Shown here: positions 33,763 through 40,544 of the stretch, in pieces
Numbering within the stretch: the stretch's first letter is position 1
Layout: each line of letters starts with the position of its first letter
DNA from: a virus
Virus record (IMG/VR): IMGVR_UViG_3300036715_002244
Location: 1 to 41,883 of that record
Reading direction: 5' to 3' (one strand)
Length of the DNA stretch: 41,883 nucleotides
Notes under the pieces: generated by a model
The model's database searches: none
What the model was told of the DNA's origin: nothing
The model's input: only the letters and a program-made list of their open reading frames with translations
Program-made: the position numbers and the translations under genes

Positions 33763-34368
33763 TTATTTTTTATCATCAGTGTCATCACTTTTATCACGGA
33801 ACGGGCAGTAGCGTCCGCCGTCGCATACAAGCTGAACATTTTCCACTTTCGCTCCTAACGACAATAGATATTTATACAATTCATTATTCATATAATTACA
33901 AAAGAAACTTGTTTCATATAGATTAAGTTTCTCAGCGTCAACATCATCGAGATAAGCATAATTCAAATCAGCTTCAGCCAGATTGACTTTGAACAATGTT
34001 GCGCCACAAAGAATAGCCCCATACATATTGGCTCTTTCTAAAGTGCAAGTGTCTATGGTTGCGCCACGCATTTCACATTCACGGAAACTAGTATCACTTA
34101 AATCACAGTCAAAAAATTCTGCCTTATTAAGGATACTACATCTAAAATTAGCATAACAAAGATCACATTGGTCAAAGACTGCTTCGCTTAATCTCAACTC
34201 GCTTAAATCTGCTTTGATCATAGAACAACCCAAAAAGGTAGCTTCCCTTAAACTTACATTCTCAAACTTCACATAATCTAAATTCAATCCTATAAAAAGT
34301 CTTTGGTCTAAAATTGCACCAGGTTTTATATCTTCCGCACTTGCCCTTTGCAATCCAAAAATTCTCAC
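33763..34368 (-). CDS. Pentapeptide-repeat protein
   Basis: 201 residues. Repeats of the A(D/N/T)LXX type run from about 35 to 150 (for example ADLSELRLSEAVFDQ, ANFRCSILNKAEF, ANMYGAILCGATLF), forming a right-handed quadrilateral helix. Qnr and MfpA proteins of this fold mimic DNA and bind gyrase. A C-terminal tail (about 160-201) has CDGGRYCPF. Here it may protect or inhibit a host topoisomerase; unproven. Confidence 0.8.
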   Translation of the reverse strand: MRIFGLQRASAEDIKPGAILDQRLFIGLNLDYVKFENVSLREATFLGCSMIKADLSELRLSEAVFDQCDLCYANFRCSILNKAEFFDCDLSDTSFRECEMRGATIDTCTLERANMYGAILCGATLFKVNLAEADLNYAYLDDVDAEKLNLYETSFFCNYMNNELYKYLLSLGAKVENVQLVCDGGRYCPFRDKSDDTDDKK

Positions 34369-34380
34369 TTCGCATTCCCC

Positions 34381-34944
34381 CTAATCAAAATTGGAGAATC
34401 TGTCATCGTATTTGCCACTATAAATTTTGTCAGCGTTCTTCAGAATCCAACTAAAAGAACAAAACGCATTAGCCTTCTGGCGCAAAAAACTACTAGCTTC
34501 AGTCTTGTTAAAAGTCTTCTTAAAGAATCCCAAATCAGGATGGCTTATCCACGCTATCTCAATCTCTTCTTTTGGAATTGCGCCAACCCTTTTAAATGAT
34601 GTGCAAGTCTTATTGAACATTTCAACAATTTCTTGATACGGCGTTTCGGCATAGTCTTCATACTCAGGCTCAGACTGGCTAACTATTCCAACGGTAGCGT
34701 CCGATAGATTGCCGTGTCTATCTATATAGTATTTATCTTCAGAATAGCCACAATTGCACTTGTAACGAATAATAACATCATCGCCGAGAAGTTTAGCCCA
34801 CTCAAGCATTCTCTTGTCACAAACAGGACAAATAAATTCTTCTAAAGCTTCTTTGGCTTCTTGCTGAAGTGTTTCTGCTGGAATGCCTGACATCTCAGCC
34901 AGCTGTTGTATCATCGGTTCGATATCTGCGATTAGTTTTTCCAT
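34381..34944 (-). CDS. Zn-ribbon hypothetical protein
   Basis: 187 residues. CPVC (about 38-41) and YKCNCGYS (about 64-71) give four cysteines in two pairs suited to a zinc ribbon. The rest is alpha/beta with a conserved-looking FKRVGAIP. Starts one base past the regulator stop. Unknown function. Confidence 0.65.
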   Translation of the reverse strand: MEKLIADIEPMIQQLAEMSGIPAETLQQEAKEALEEFICPVCDKRMLEWAKLLGDDVIIRYKCNCGYSEDKYYIDRHGNLSDATVGIVSQSEPEYEDYAETPYQEIVEMFNKTCTSFKRVGAIPKEEIEIAWISHPDLGFFKKTFNKTEASSFLRQKANAFCSFSWILKNADKIYSGKYDDRFSNFD

Positions 34945-34945
34945 C

Positions 34946-35125
34946 TTAGCACCTCTTCTTTGTTGATGTATTCAATAGCCTCTCTAATTCCTCTTCAGGT
35001 ATCCTTATTAATATGCCACTTATTTTAATAGCCTGAATATCGCCAAGCCTTATCCAATTTCGGACAGTCCCTTCTGTTATCCTTAGTATGTTAGCTACTT
35101 CTTTAACTGTATAAAGTTTTTCCAT
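34946..35125 (-). CDS. Excisionase/MerR-type helix-turn-helix protein
   Basis: 59 residues: LYTVKEVANILRITEGTVRNW, then IRLGDIQAIKISG and IRIPEEELERLL. This is the standard HTH_17 excisionase fold, a DNA-binding regulator. GGAGG upstream. With no integrase in the genome, it is more likely a transcription regulator than an excisionase. Confidence 0.8.
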   Translation of the reverse strand: MEKLYTVKEVANILRITEGTVRNWIRLGDIQAIKISGILIRIPEEELERLLNTSTKKRC

Positions 35126-35140
35126 TTAAACTCCTCCTTT

Positions 35141-35989
35141 TTAAAAAAAACCTTGCCCTGAGGCACGTAACAAAACCAATATATAGTTAAACAATGCTTC
35201 GTCAACTAGTTTCTCAACTAAAATACATTCTTCAGGTTCTTTTATCCATTTACCGTCTTGCCAATCTAATATTGTTTCAATCTCCCTTTTAATATCGCCA
35301 ATTACATACATTTCCATCGTTTCTATCTCTAATGGGTCATCTTTTTTGCTTGCCATCTTTATAATCAAATCCATCTTTTTGATGCTCTCGCCGTTCCACT
35401 TAAAAGGAATCTTTTGTTCTTTATTCTCTATCTTTACCCAAGATCCTTTAGCCTCGTGAGGGAACTTATCAAATTTTTTGTCAAAGGCTACTTCCATCTC
35501 AAATGGCGGGACAGTTAATAAGTATTCCTTCTCATATGCTGCTTCTAAAAGCCGTTTCATACTTGATTCACCAAGTTTAAGCTTAGACAAATCTTCTTCT
35601 ATTATCTCCTTTTTATGAATCTTAAGACTGTCTAAATGGAGCAGTATCCAATCATAGTAATGTTTTCTTGCCTCGCTAAAAACAGATGGATAGCCTATAT
35701 ACAAATAAAAGCCACGAGGGTCAAGTGCCTTTTTGCACTCTTCTGTTCTTACAACATCAGTTACTTTGGTAACTTTTATTCTTTTAATCTCTGTTCCTAT
35801 ACTGCTTACACTTGCAATATATTCTCCCTTCTCAGGTGGCAACATTGTAACCCCTGTTGAACGACTATACTCACCAACACTATCAAATATACAACTGCCT
35901 TTTACCTTTTTGCCTTCAATCGAATCAAACTTCAAATTGTTATCTGCTATTACTTTTTTGAATTGTTCTATGTTTGCTTGCATATCCAT
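35141..35989 (-). CDS. Hypothetical protein of early leftward operon
   Basis: 282 residues with no recognised motif; charged, alpha/beta, many Lys/Glu. It follows the ribbon-helix-helix gene by one base, so they are co-expressed and may act together. Length and soluble character suggest an enzyme or DNA-interacting protein. Confidence 0.6.
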   Translation of the reverse strand: MDMQANIEQFKKVIADNNLKFDSIEGKKVKGSCIFDSVGEYSRSTGVTMLPPEKGEYIASVSSIGTEIKRIKVTKVTDVVRTEECKKALDPRGFYLYIGYPSVFSEARKHYYDWILLHLDSLKIHKKEIIEEDLSKLKLGESSMKRLLEAAYEKEYLLTVPPFEMEVAFDKKFDKFPHEAKGSWVKIENKEQKIPFKWNGESIKKMDLIIKMASKKDDPLEIETMEMYVIGDIKREIETILDWQDGKWIKEPEECILVEKLVDEALFNYILVLLRASGQGFF

Positions 35990-35990
35990 T

Positions 35991-36140
35991 TTAAGACTTC
36001 TTCTTGTTTTCGCAGTATTCTTCTAAGATAAGCTTAATCATAAATGACAGCGTTCTTTTGTTCTGTTTTGCGATCTCCTCAATTTGCTTTTTTGTCTCCA
36101 AATTAATCCTTGCATAAACATTAATCTTCTCTTCTTCCAT
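35991..36140 (-). CDS. Ribbon-helix-helix (Arc/CopG-type) regulator
   Basis: 49 residues. A short strand INVYARINLE followed by two helices (TKKQIEEIAKQNKR, TLSFMIKLILEEYCE) is the Arc/CopG plan. GGAGGAAGT precedes the ATG. It is the first gene after the leftward promoter at 36173 and is adjacent to the control region, so it probably represses one or both divergent promoters. Confidence 0.78.
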   Translation of the reverse strand: MEEEKINVYARINLETKKQIEEIAKQNKRTLSFMIKLILEEYCENKKKS

Positions 36141-36172
36141 TTTACTTCCTCCTTTTATTTGATAATACAATT

Positions 36173-36201
36173 AAGATAACATAAAATACATGCATTGTCA
36201 A
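36173..36201 (-). promoter_or_regulatory. Leftward promoter for the regulatory operon
   Basis: TTGACA (36201-36196), 17 bases, TATCTT (36178-36173) on the minus strand, 33 bases before the ATG at 36140. Confidence 0.7.
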
Positions 36202-36268
36202 TAACAAAAAGCACTTAAATAAATTGTCTACAAAATCATATACAATTTAACGAACATTCAAAAAACTA

Positions 36269-36297
36269 TTGACAACATTTAAAATCCATGCTATAAC
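36269..36297 (+). promoter_or_regulatory. Rightward promoter entering gene-free region
   Basis: TTGACA, 17 bases, TATAAC. It points into 1.8 kb without a convincing gene and is back to back with the promoter of the ribbon-helix-helix operon. It may make a non-coding transcript across the repeat arrays or activate an origin. Confidence 0.55.
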
Positions 36298-36402
36298 TAA
36301 AGTTGAACCTAAAGCACGGAAGCTTTTAATATATATACGTAATTTCTTCGTTTTGCTGTGTTTTGCTTCTGCTCTTTGATGCGCTCCTAAAAAGTTTAAA
36401 AA

Positions 36403-36690
36403 ACTGTCGCTCTTGGCGTTCTTGGCGCTTTTGTCGCTTTTGGCGCTCTTGCTTTTGTCGCTTTTGTCGCTTTGCTTTGGTTCTTGTCGTTCTTGACCTG
36501 GTTTAGCGGAATTGTCAGACTATTCTGACTATTCTGACTATTGCAAAGATGTCAAAGGCGTCAGAAGCGTCAAAAGATGTCAAAAGCGTCAGAAGATGTC
36601 AAAAGCAAAAGCGTCAAAGGCGTCTTGTTAAAATTTTTTAAAAGCGTCAGAAGCGTCAAGAGCAAAAAGCTGTCAAGAGCGTCAAAAGCA
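36403..36690. repeat. Inverted arrays of GCGTCAAAAG / CTTTTGTCGC units
   Basis: The right half (36541-36690) has about 12 units of (GC or AT)GTCA(A/G)AAG in one orientation. The left half (36403-36498) has the opposite polarity, CTTTTGTCGC, CTTTTGGCGC, CTTGGCG. Between them is TCAGACTATTCTGA. Transcript from the promoter at 36269 could fold into a long imperfect stem. Confidence 0.8.
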
Positions 36691-36902
36691 CTTCTTTTTG
36701 TTGATAAAAATCAAATTATCGAATGTGGGCAGATTTTTTTTTGTTGCAGAATATTTTTTTTGGGAGTAAGAATTTTTTTTGGGGTAAGGGCTAGTCGCCT
36801 TTGTGTGTAAATCTACCATTAACCCAAGTAATATCTAATTATTTATTTAAGGTCAAGGTCAAAAGCAAAGCAAAAGCAAAGCAAAAGATAAAAGGTAAAG
36901 GG

Positions 36903-36976
36903 ACCTTAATTAATGACCAGCGAGTCAGTGGTTGTGGGTGGGTTGTCAGTGACTGACCAGTCAGTCAATTAAGGTA
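36903..36976. repeat. Palindromic TGAC/GTCA cluster
   Basis: CCTTAATTAATGACC on the left and CAGTCAATTAAGG on the right are inverted; between them lie repeated TGACCAG, GTCAGTG and GTGGTTGTGGGTGGG. Possible initiator or repressor binding zone. Confidence 0.5.
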
Positions 36977-37201
36977 AAAAGTGCTGATTTTTGCTTGTTT
37001 TAGGGGGTGCGGGAGCGAATAAAAAAGTAAAGTGCTAAAGTATATAATTGAAGATATGGCTTTGTAAGGCTGTTAAATAAGGTTAATGTGCGATATTTGG
37101 CTATAGAGAGCCATTTTAAAATTCAAAACAACGACAAAAAGGCACTCAATTTGTTAATTTAGTTTACATAAGCTTTAAAAAGTGCAATTCAGAATTATCA
37201 G

Positions 37202-37560
37202 TAAAACAACAACAAAAACAAAACAAATTAACAACAAAAACAAAAAAAATAAAAACAATAAACAAATCTAAAAACAAACAAATCTGAATAACAAAAAACA
37301 ACAAAAACAAAAACAAATCTGAATAACAAAAAACAATAAAACAAAATCTAAAACAAAAACAACAAACAAAAATAAAACATTAAATATCAAAACAACAAAA
37401 ACAACAAAAAGAATTCAAATAAAAAAAAATCTGAATAACAAATATAAAATCAAACAAAAAAAACAAAAACAATAAAACAATAAAACAATAACAAAAAAAC
37501 AAAACAAATTAACAAATTTAAAAAACAATAACAAAAACAAAAAACAACAAAAACAAACAA
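37202..37560. repeat. A/C-rich, almost G-free tract
   Basis: Only four Gs occur in 359 bases; the sequence is AACAAAAAC-type low complexity with three copies of ATCTGAATAACAAA (one slightly shorter match). Its plus-strand RNA would be unstructured and its duplex easily melted. Confidence 0.85.
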
Positions 37561-37704
37561 GGTAAAAGAACTTTATTTATTTTATTTAACTGGATAATAT
37601 ATAAAATATTTTTGAAGTATTTATATTTTTGGTTCAATAATTTGAATTCTTTAACTGTAAAAAAACAAAAAGCTTTAAGAATTTATAATAAAGTGCTGGA
37701 ATTG

Positions 37705-37718
37705 TCAGAATATTCTGA
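37705..37718. promoter_or_regulatory. Operator-like palindrome TCAGAATATTCTGA
   Basis: Perfect 14-bp palindrome 24 bases upstream of the -35 box of the first tandem promoter. A close variant, TCAGACTATTCTGA, is at 36515-36528. Likely a dimeric regulator site. Confidence 0.5.
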
Positions 37719-37742
37719 ATTGTCGGAATATTTAAAAAGGAC

Positions 37743-37770
37743 TTGACAAGTCGATTCACTATGATATACT
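37743..37770 (+). promoter_or_regulatory. Early rightward promoter P1
   Basis: TTGACA, 16 bases, TATACT. The -35 lies in CTTGACAAG, symmetric about its central A, and is followed by TC(A/G)ATT as in the promoters at 37870 and 39089. Confidence 0.7.
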
Positions 37771-37786
37771 ATAGGTATAGGGGGGC

Positions 37787-37862
37787 TATATAAACATATG
37801 GCTATATAACTATATGTTTATATAAGTCAAGCTTATCAATTGATAAGAAGGTCTTATCAATT
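37787..37862. other. Two leader hairpins between P1 and P2
   Basis: TATATAAACATAT and ATATGTTTATATA form a 13-bp stem; then CTTATCAATTGATAAG is a perfect 16-base palindrome, and its half CTTATCAATT recurs at 37853. They lie in the P1 transcript leader and just upstream of P2, so may act as operator or attenuator. Confidence 0.55.
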
Positions 37863-37869
37863 AAGGTAC

Positions 37870-37930
37870 TTGACAAGTCAATTAGATATGGTATACTTAA
37901 ATGTAGTAAGTCGACCATTGACAATTGAAT
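37870..37930 (+). promoter_or_regulatory. Early rightward promoter P2 with boxA-like leader motif
   Basis: TTGACA, 16 bases, TATACT (37892-37897), then about 20 bases later ATTGACAATTGAATAGGG, which resembles the boxA antitermination element of bacterial rRNA leaders. Transcript would meet the stem at 38003 before the clamp-like gene. Confidence 0.6.
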
Positions 37931-38002
37931 AGGGAGCAAAAAAAATTTAAAGAGTGTTTTTAAAAGATTATGTAAGGCTTTTACTTGCATAAAAGTTAAC
38001 AA

Positions 38003-38036
38003 GCCCGGGGCTTAACAGCCCCGGGCGTTTAGTGTT
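38003..38036 (+). terminator. Attenuator-like stem before the short clamp gene
   Basis: Perfect 10-bp stem (GCCCGGGGCT and AGCCCCGGGC) with loop TAAC, followed by a poor U-tract (GTTTAGTGTTT). It lies between promoter and gene, so it must be read through for expression. Confidence 0.65.
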
Positions 38037-38094
38037 TATTAAAGCTTTAAGTTTTAACAAGCACTAAAAAAAACATTTTTAAAGGAGTGTAAAA

Positions 38095-38817
38095 ATGGTA
38101 TTAGAAAAAACAGCAGTTGATGTAAGAATTTTAAAGCCCGTTAAAAGGGCTTTAAAAAAAGTAATTAAATTCAGTGATAAAAACACTGAAAAAAACATGC
38201 ATGGAGTAAATTTTAAAACGATTAACGATGAATTACTAGTTGCAACGACCGACGGTTTTAGACTTGTAATTTATACAATAGACATTAAACAAATACCTAA
38301 TTTAGAAATGAATTTTACAATTTCTATTAACGATGCTAGAAGGTTGTTAAAAGCTACAAAAATAATGGAATCATTTCAGACTGAATCTGAATTGGTTGTT
38401 ATTACTTCAGATTCAGAAATTAGATTAGCAAAAATTGAAAAACCTTACCCAAATTATTTAAAGGTGACTGAGCAAATAACCGACGACCTTCATTTTTCTT
38501 TTATGGTTGATAGAAAAAAGCTTTTAGATACTATTATCAAGTTTAAAGATACTAATTTGATTGAAGTATCTTTAAAAGATAATGCACTATATATTGAATC
38601 AGAAAAAGTTTATATAACAGCAACGACCGTTAAAGATTTTAATATTGAAATAAGACCTTCATTTTTAATTGAAGGTTTAAAACTATTTGATGATGAATTA
38701 ATTTATTTTTCTTATAAAAAAACTAGTAAATATTCTAATCATTATTTAATAGTGATGAATAACAGTGATATGTTTACTGATTATGAATGGATCCATTATT
38801 TTACAGCTTCTAAATAG
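38095..38817 (+). CDS. Two-domain sliding-clamp homologue (lacks DnaN domain I)
   Basis: 240 residues. It aligns with the full clamp (1625-2707) from domain II onward: KNMHGVNFKT against SKMGGVNIKT, TTDGFRLVIY against ATDGFRLALY, LEMNFTIS against LDMNFTIS, KPYPNYLK against YEYPNYEK, and a matching C-terminal block (IEGLKLFDDELIYFSYK against ISGLRIFDTEDVLFTYK). Domain I is absent, and a GGAGTG site just upstream of a normal ATG indicates a real start. Two-domain subunits could build a six-domain ring as trimers, as PCNA and T4 gp45 do. It is AT-rich, unlike the next two genes. Confidence 0.85.
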   Translation: MVLEKTAVDVRILKPVKRALKKVIKFSDKNTEKNMHGVNFKTINDELLVATTDGFRLVIYTIDIKQIPNLEMNFTISINDARRLLKATKIMESFQTESELVVITSDSEIRLAKIEKPYPNYLKVTEQITDDLHFSFMVDRKKLLDTIIKFKDTNLIEVSLKDNALYIESEKVYITATTVKDFNIEIRPSFLIEGLKLFDDELIYFSYKKTSKYSNHYLIVMNNSDMFTDYEWIHYFTASK

Positions 38818-38823
38818 TTGTAA

Positions 38824-38851
38824 GCCCGGGGCTTAACCCCCGGGCGTTTTT
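38824..38851 (+). terminator. Terminator after short clamp gene
   Basis: GCCCGGGG, loop CTTAAC, CCCCGGGC, then GTTTTT. Confidence 0.88.
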
Positions 38852-38894
38852 ACTATTTAAAGTATCTAATTAGATATTTTAACCAGTAAAAACC

Positions 38895-39094
38895 TTGACA
38901 ATTGGATATCGTCATAAATATATTTAAATATTTAAATATATTTTATTATAATATAAACATATTTAAATATATTTATCAGTGATCAAAACATCGTCCAGGA
39001 GCATATAAAACTTCATATATCGAATGTGGGCGAACGTGGGTAAATTGTGGGCATTAATAGATTTTATGGATACATAAATAATGCTTTGTTGACA
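38895..39094 (+). repeat. Promoter cassette repeat, copy A
   Basis: About 200 bases repeated at 40545-40740: a TTGACAATTG element, an ATTTAAATAT-rich stretch, the block CGTCCAGGAGCATATAAAAC, three GTGGG motifs, TTAATAGATTTTATGGAT, and the -35 box of a promoter. The following gene differs between copies. Confidence 0.9.
39026..39051 (+). promoter_or_regulatory. Phased GTGGG triplet, copy A
   Basis: GTGGG starts at 39026, 39036 and 39047, spaced 10 and 11 bases, so all face one side of the helix. The last ends 38 bases before the -35 box. A single related site (ATCGAATGTGGGC) is at 36718. Confidence 0.6.
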
Positions 39095-39157
39095 AGTCAA
39101 TTCACTATGGTATACTTAAATATAGCAAGTGACCTTTGACAACTGAATAGAGAGCAA
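39089..39157 (+). promoter_or_regulatory. Promoter P3 with rRNA-like boxA leader
   Basis: TTGACA, 16 bases, TATACT (39111-39116). Near +12 comes CCTTTGACAACTGAATAG, then AGAGC, similar to boxA of Firmicute and other rRNA leaders. It precedes the hairpin-rich gene at 39216. Confidence 0.6.
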
Positions 39158-39168
39158 ATTTTAGTATC

Positions 39169-39624
39169 TTCGAGCCCTACGGGGTTCGAAAATATTAAAA
39201 AAAGGAGGTTTTAAAATGACTTTTAATTTTAGTTTTTGGAAGTATGGCGACCAGGACGGCGAGAGCCGTTTTAGGTTGCAAAGCGTCACAACCCCAAAAG
39301 GGGTTATGCATCCTGCACGGGGTATTGACCTCGTGCAAGAAGTTCTCTCTACTGGTAGGGTAGCTACCTATCTTGTAGAGAGGTTGAACCACCAGGACGG
39401 GGTTAAGATACCCGTTCAGATTAGGGGCTCCATTCCAACAAAGGGGGTGGAATTGAAGTTCCAACCTTGCAAGGGCGTCTATGCTCTTGCAAGAGCTAAC
39501 AGGATCCCTGCAAAGGGGCTGTTTCTTGCTCCTGATGAGGGGATTCTGTTGTCGGACGGAGTCATTAATGCAATGGCTCCTGTAATAGGATAAATGAAGA
39601 GCCCGGAGCTTAACCGCTCCGGGC
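39169..39624 (+). other. Transcript segment composed of serial hairpins
   Basis: Helices found by eye, in order: 39169-39190 (9 bp), 39256-39269 (5 bp, GAGA loop), 39290-39305 (6), 39314-39337 (9), 39345-39382 (8, plus an inner 5), 39395-39417 (7), 39446-39466 (7, one bulge), 39466-39493 (11), 39502-39546 (7) enclosing 39514-39533 (6), 39558-39580 (9), and the terminator 39601-39624 (9). Many include G-U pairs. They hardly overlap and cover most of the transcript. It may be a structured RNA as well as an mRNA. Confidence 0.6.
39216..39593 (+). CDS. GC-rich early protein on hairpin-tiled mRNA
   Basis: 125 residues, unrecognised. AAAAAAGGAGGTTTTAAA before the ATG is a strong site like those of neighbouring cassettes, favouring real translation. 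The protein has no acidic or hydrophobic bias, with segments such as LVQEVLSTGRVATYLVERL and YALARANRIPAKGLFLAPDEG. The gene is visibly richer in G and C than the clamp-like gene upstream, which suggests separate origin or RNA-structure constraint. The opposite strand also has a long open frame, so coding status needs proof. Confidence 0.55.
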   Translation: MTFNFSFWKYGDQDGESRFRLQSVTTPKGVMHPARGIDLVQEVLSTGRVATYLVERLNHQDGVKIPVQIRGSIPTKGVELKFQPCKGVYALARANRIPAKGLFLAPDEGILLSDGVINAMAPVIG

Positions 39625-39629
39625 GTTTT
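39601..39629 (+). terminator. Terminator
   Basis: GCCCGGAGC, loop TTAACC, GCTCCGGGC, then GTTTTT. Confidence 0.9.
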
Positions 39630-39683
39630 TGATATATTTAAGCTTTTAAAAAGTTTAAACATATTAAAAAAGGAGGAATTAAA

Positions 39684-40115
39684 ATGGCAATCGTGTTATG
39701 TGTAGAAAAAAAGCCTTTAGGATTTGCCGCTTGGGAAGAGGGCGGCGCAGAAAAAAATACAGGGTCTGTGATTATTGTCGCAGATCCTGAAGGTCGTCCA
39801 AAAAGGGCGCACTATGTCAGGACAAGAGGGCATTTAGCAAATGGCAGGCACGCTTTAGTGCCTGTTGTTAGTGGTGACGTAATCATCTTTGTAAACCGTC
39901 ACGGGGATGATTACACGATTGAAGTCTGTAAAATTGCAGATTTCACTTATGACGAACAATATGACAATTGGGACGCAAACTGTGATTTGATAGCTAAGTT
40001 CTCAGAGGGAGCTTGGGACGACGAAGCGGTCGCAAGCCGTTTCGATGCAGCAATAAAGGCTGCATGTGACAAGGCGGCAGATTATCACTGCTGCAAGCCA
40101 TATTATATTGTCTAA
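39684..40115 (+). CDS. Early acidic protein on hairpin-tiled mRNA
   Basis: 143 residues, unrecognised, with AAAGGAGGAATTAAA before the ATG. N-terminal half is beta with basic patches (RPKRAHYVRTRGHLANGRHALVP); the C-terminal half is acidic and helical (DDEAVASRFDAAIKAACDK) and ends CCKPYYIV, with four Cys in the last half. No signal or membrane segment. It looks protein-like and well translated, yet the RNA is a chain of hairpins (39726-40094). Perhaps a host-takeover or counter-defence protein, from context only. Confidence 0.72.
   Translation: MAIVLCVEKKPLGFAAWEEGGAEKNTGSVIIVADPEGRPKRAHYVRTRGHLANGRHALVPVVSGDVIIFVNRHGDDYTIEVCKIADFTYDEQYDNWDANCDLIAKFSEGAWDDEAVASRFDAAIKAACDKAADYHCCKPYYIV
39726..40094 (+). 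other. Serial hairpins inside coding sequence
   Basis: Helices: 39726-39746 (7 bp), 39764-39785 (8), 39795-39809 (5), 39831-39843 (5), 39845-39864 (7), 39879-39914 (9), 39921-39944 (8), 39996-40014 (8, AGA loop), 40022-40044 (8), 40045-40065 (7), 40074-40094 (7). Seven use one or two G-U pairs, and loops are mostly 3-8 bases. Spacers are short and arms do not overlap. Confidence 0.65.
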
Positions 40116-40126
40116 GTAGAGTTACC

Positions 40127-40152
40127 AGCCAGGGCTAACGTCCTGGCTTTTA
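40127..40152 (+). terminator. Terminator
   Basis: AGCCAGGG, loop CTAACG, TCCTGGCT (one G-U), then TTT. Confidence 0.8.
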
Positions 40153-40180
40153 CTAAAAAAACAAAAAGGAGTGTTAAAAA

Positions 40181-40462
40181 ATGTTAGATAGAGTTAAAGA
40201 AATGGAACAAAAAATGAATAAATATGGCATTTATTGTATTACAATAGATGATTATAACAACAAGGTTTATCGTAAATATTATCTGAATTCTAATAGTGAG
40301 TTAGGAGTTAGTATTAGGAGTTTTAAAAAGAATGATCCAAAAAGATTAGACTGGGAGCATTCAAAACTTATTAGTTATTCGTCTCAAGATAAAAAATTTG
40401 TAAAAATTTTATCAAAAGATATTAATTCAAGAGAATTAAAAAAGCTGTTTGAACTACAATAA
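40181..40462 (+). CDS. Small early protein, YSxxDKKF family, copy 1
   Basis: 93 residues, Lys-rich. C-terminal KLISYSSQDKKFVKILSKD then ELKKLF matches QVIRYSQNDKKFWEYINAYS then EIKKYL of the gene at 41482, so these are paralogues. AAAGGAGTG before the ATG. Unknown function. Confidence 0.68.
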   Translation: MLDRVKEMEQKMNKYGIYCITIDDYNNKVYRKYYLNSNSELGVSIRSFKKNDPKRLDWEHSKLISYSSQDKKFVKILSKDINSRELKKLFELQ

Positions 40463-40470
40463 ACAATAAA

Positions 40471-40499
40471 AGCCAGGACTTAAACGTCCTGGCTTTTTA
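40471..40499 (+). terminator. Terminator
   Basis: AGCCAGGAC, loop TTAAAC, GTCCTGGCT, then TTTTT. Confidence 0.9.
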
Positions 40500-40544
40500 T
40501 TTTTTAAGGCATTTTTAATAGATGCTTTAAAAAATAAAAGCTCT

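Larger units (their letters stand above)
36298..38094. other. Gene-free control region, candidate replication origin
   Basis: No frame here has both a ribosome site and protein-like composition. The segment holds, in order: pyrimidine-rich and purine-rich GTCA repeat arrays, a GTGGG-containing site, a palindromic TCAGTGACTG cluster, a nearly G-free A/C tract, an AT-rich stretch near 37571-37680, an operator-like palindrome, two promoters, two hairpins and a terminator-like stem. Iterated repeats next to easily melted DNA are typical of origins. Confidence 0.6.

Noticed and set aside
34946-35125. Excisionase implying a temperate phage
   Set aside because: No integrase or attachment site found; the same fold is used by many ordinary regulators.
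36541-36810. 89-residue basic open frame in the control region
   Set aside because: It simply translates the GTCA decamer array; no ribosome site and a low-complexity product.
39195-39662. 155-residue open frame on the minus strand over the hairpin-rich gene
   Set aside because: No ribosome site, opposite to all local promoters and terminators; long frames on both strands follow from higher GC and RNA-structure symmetry.
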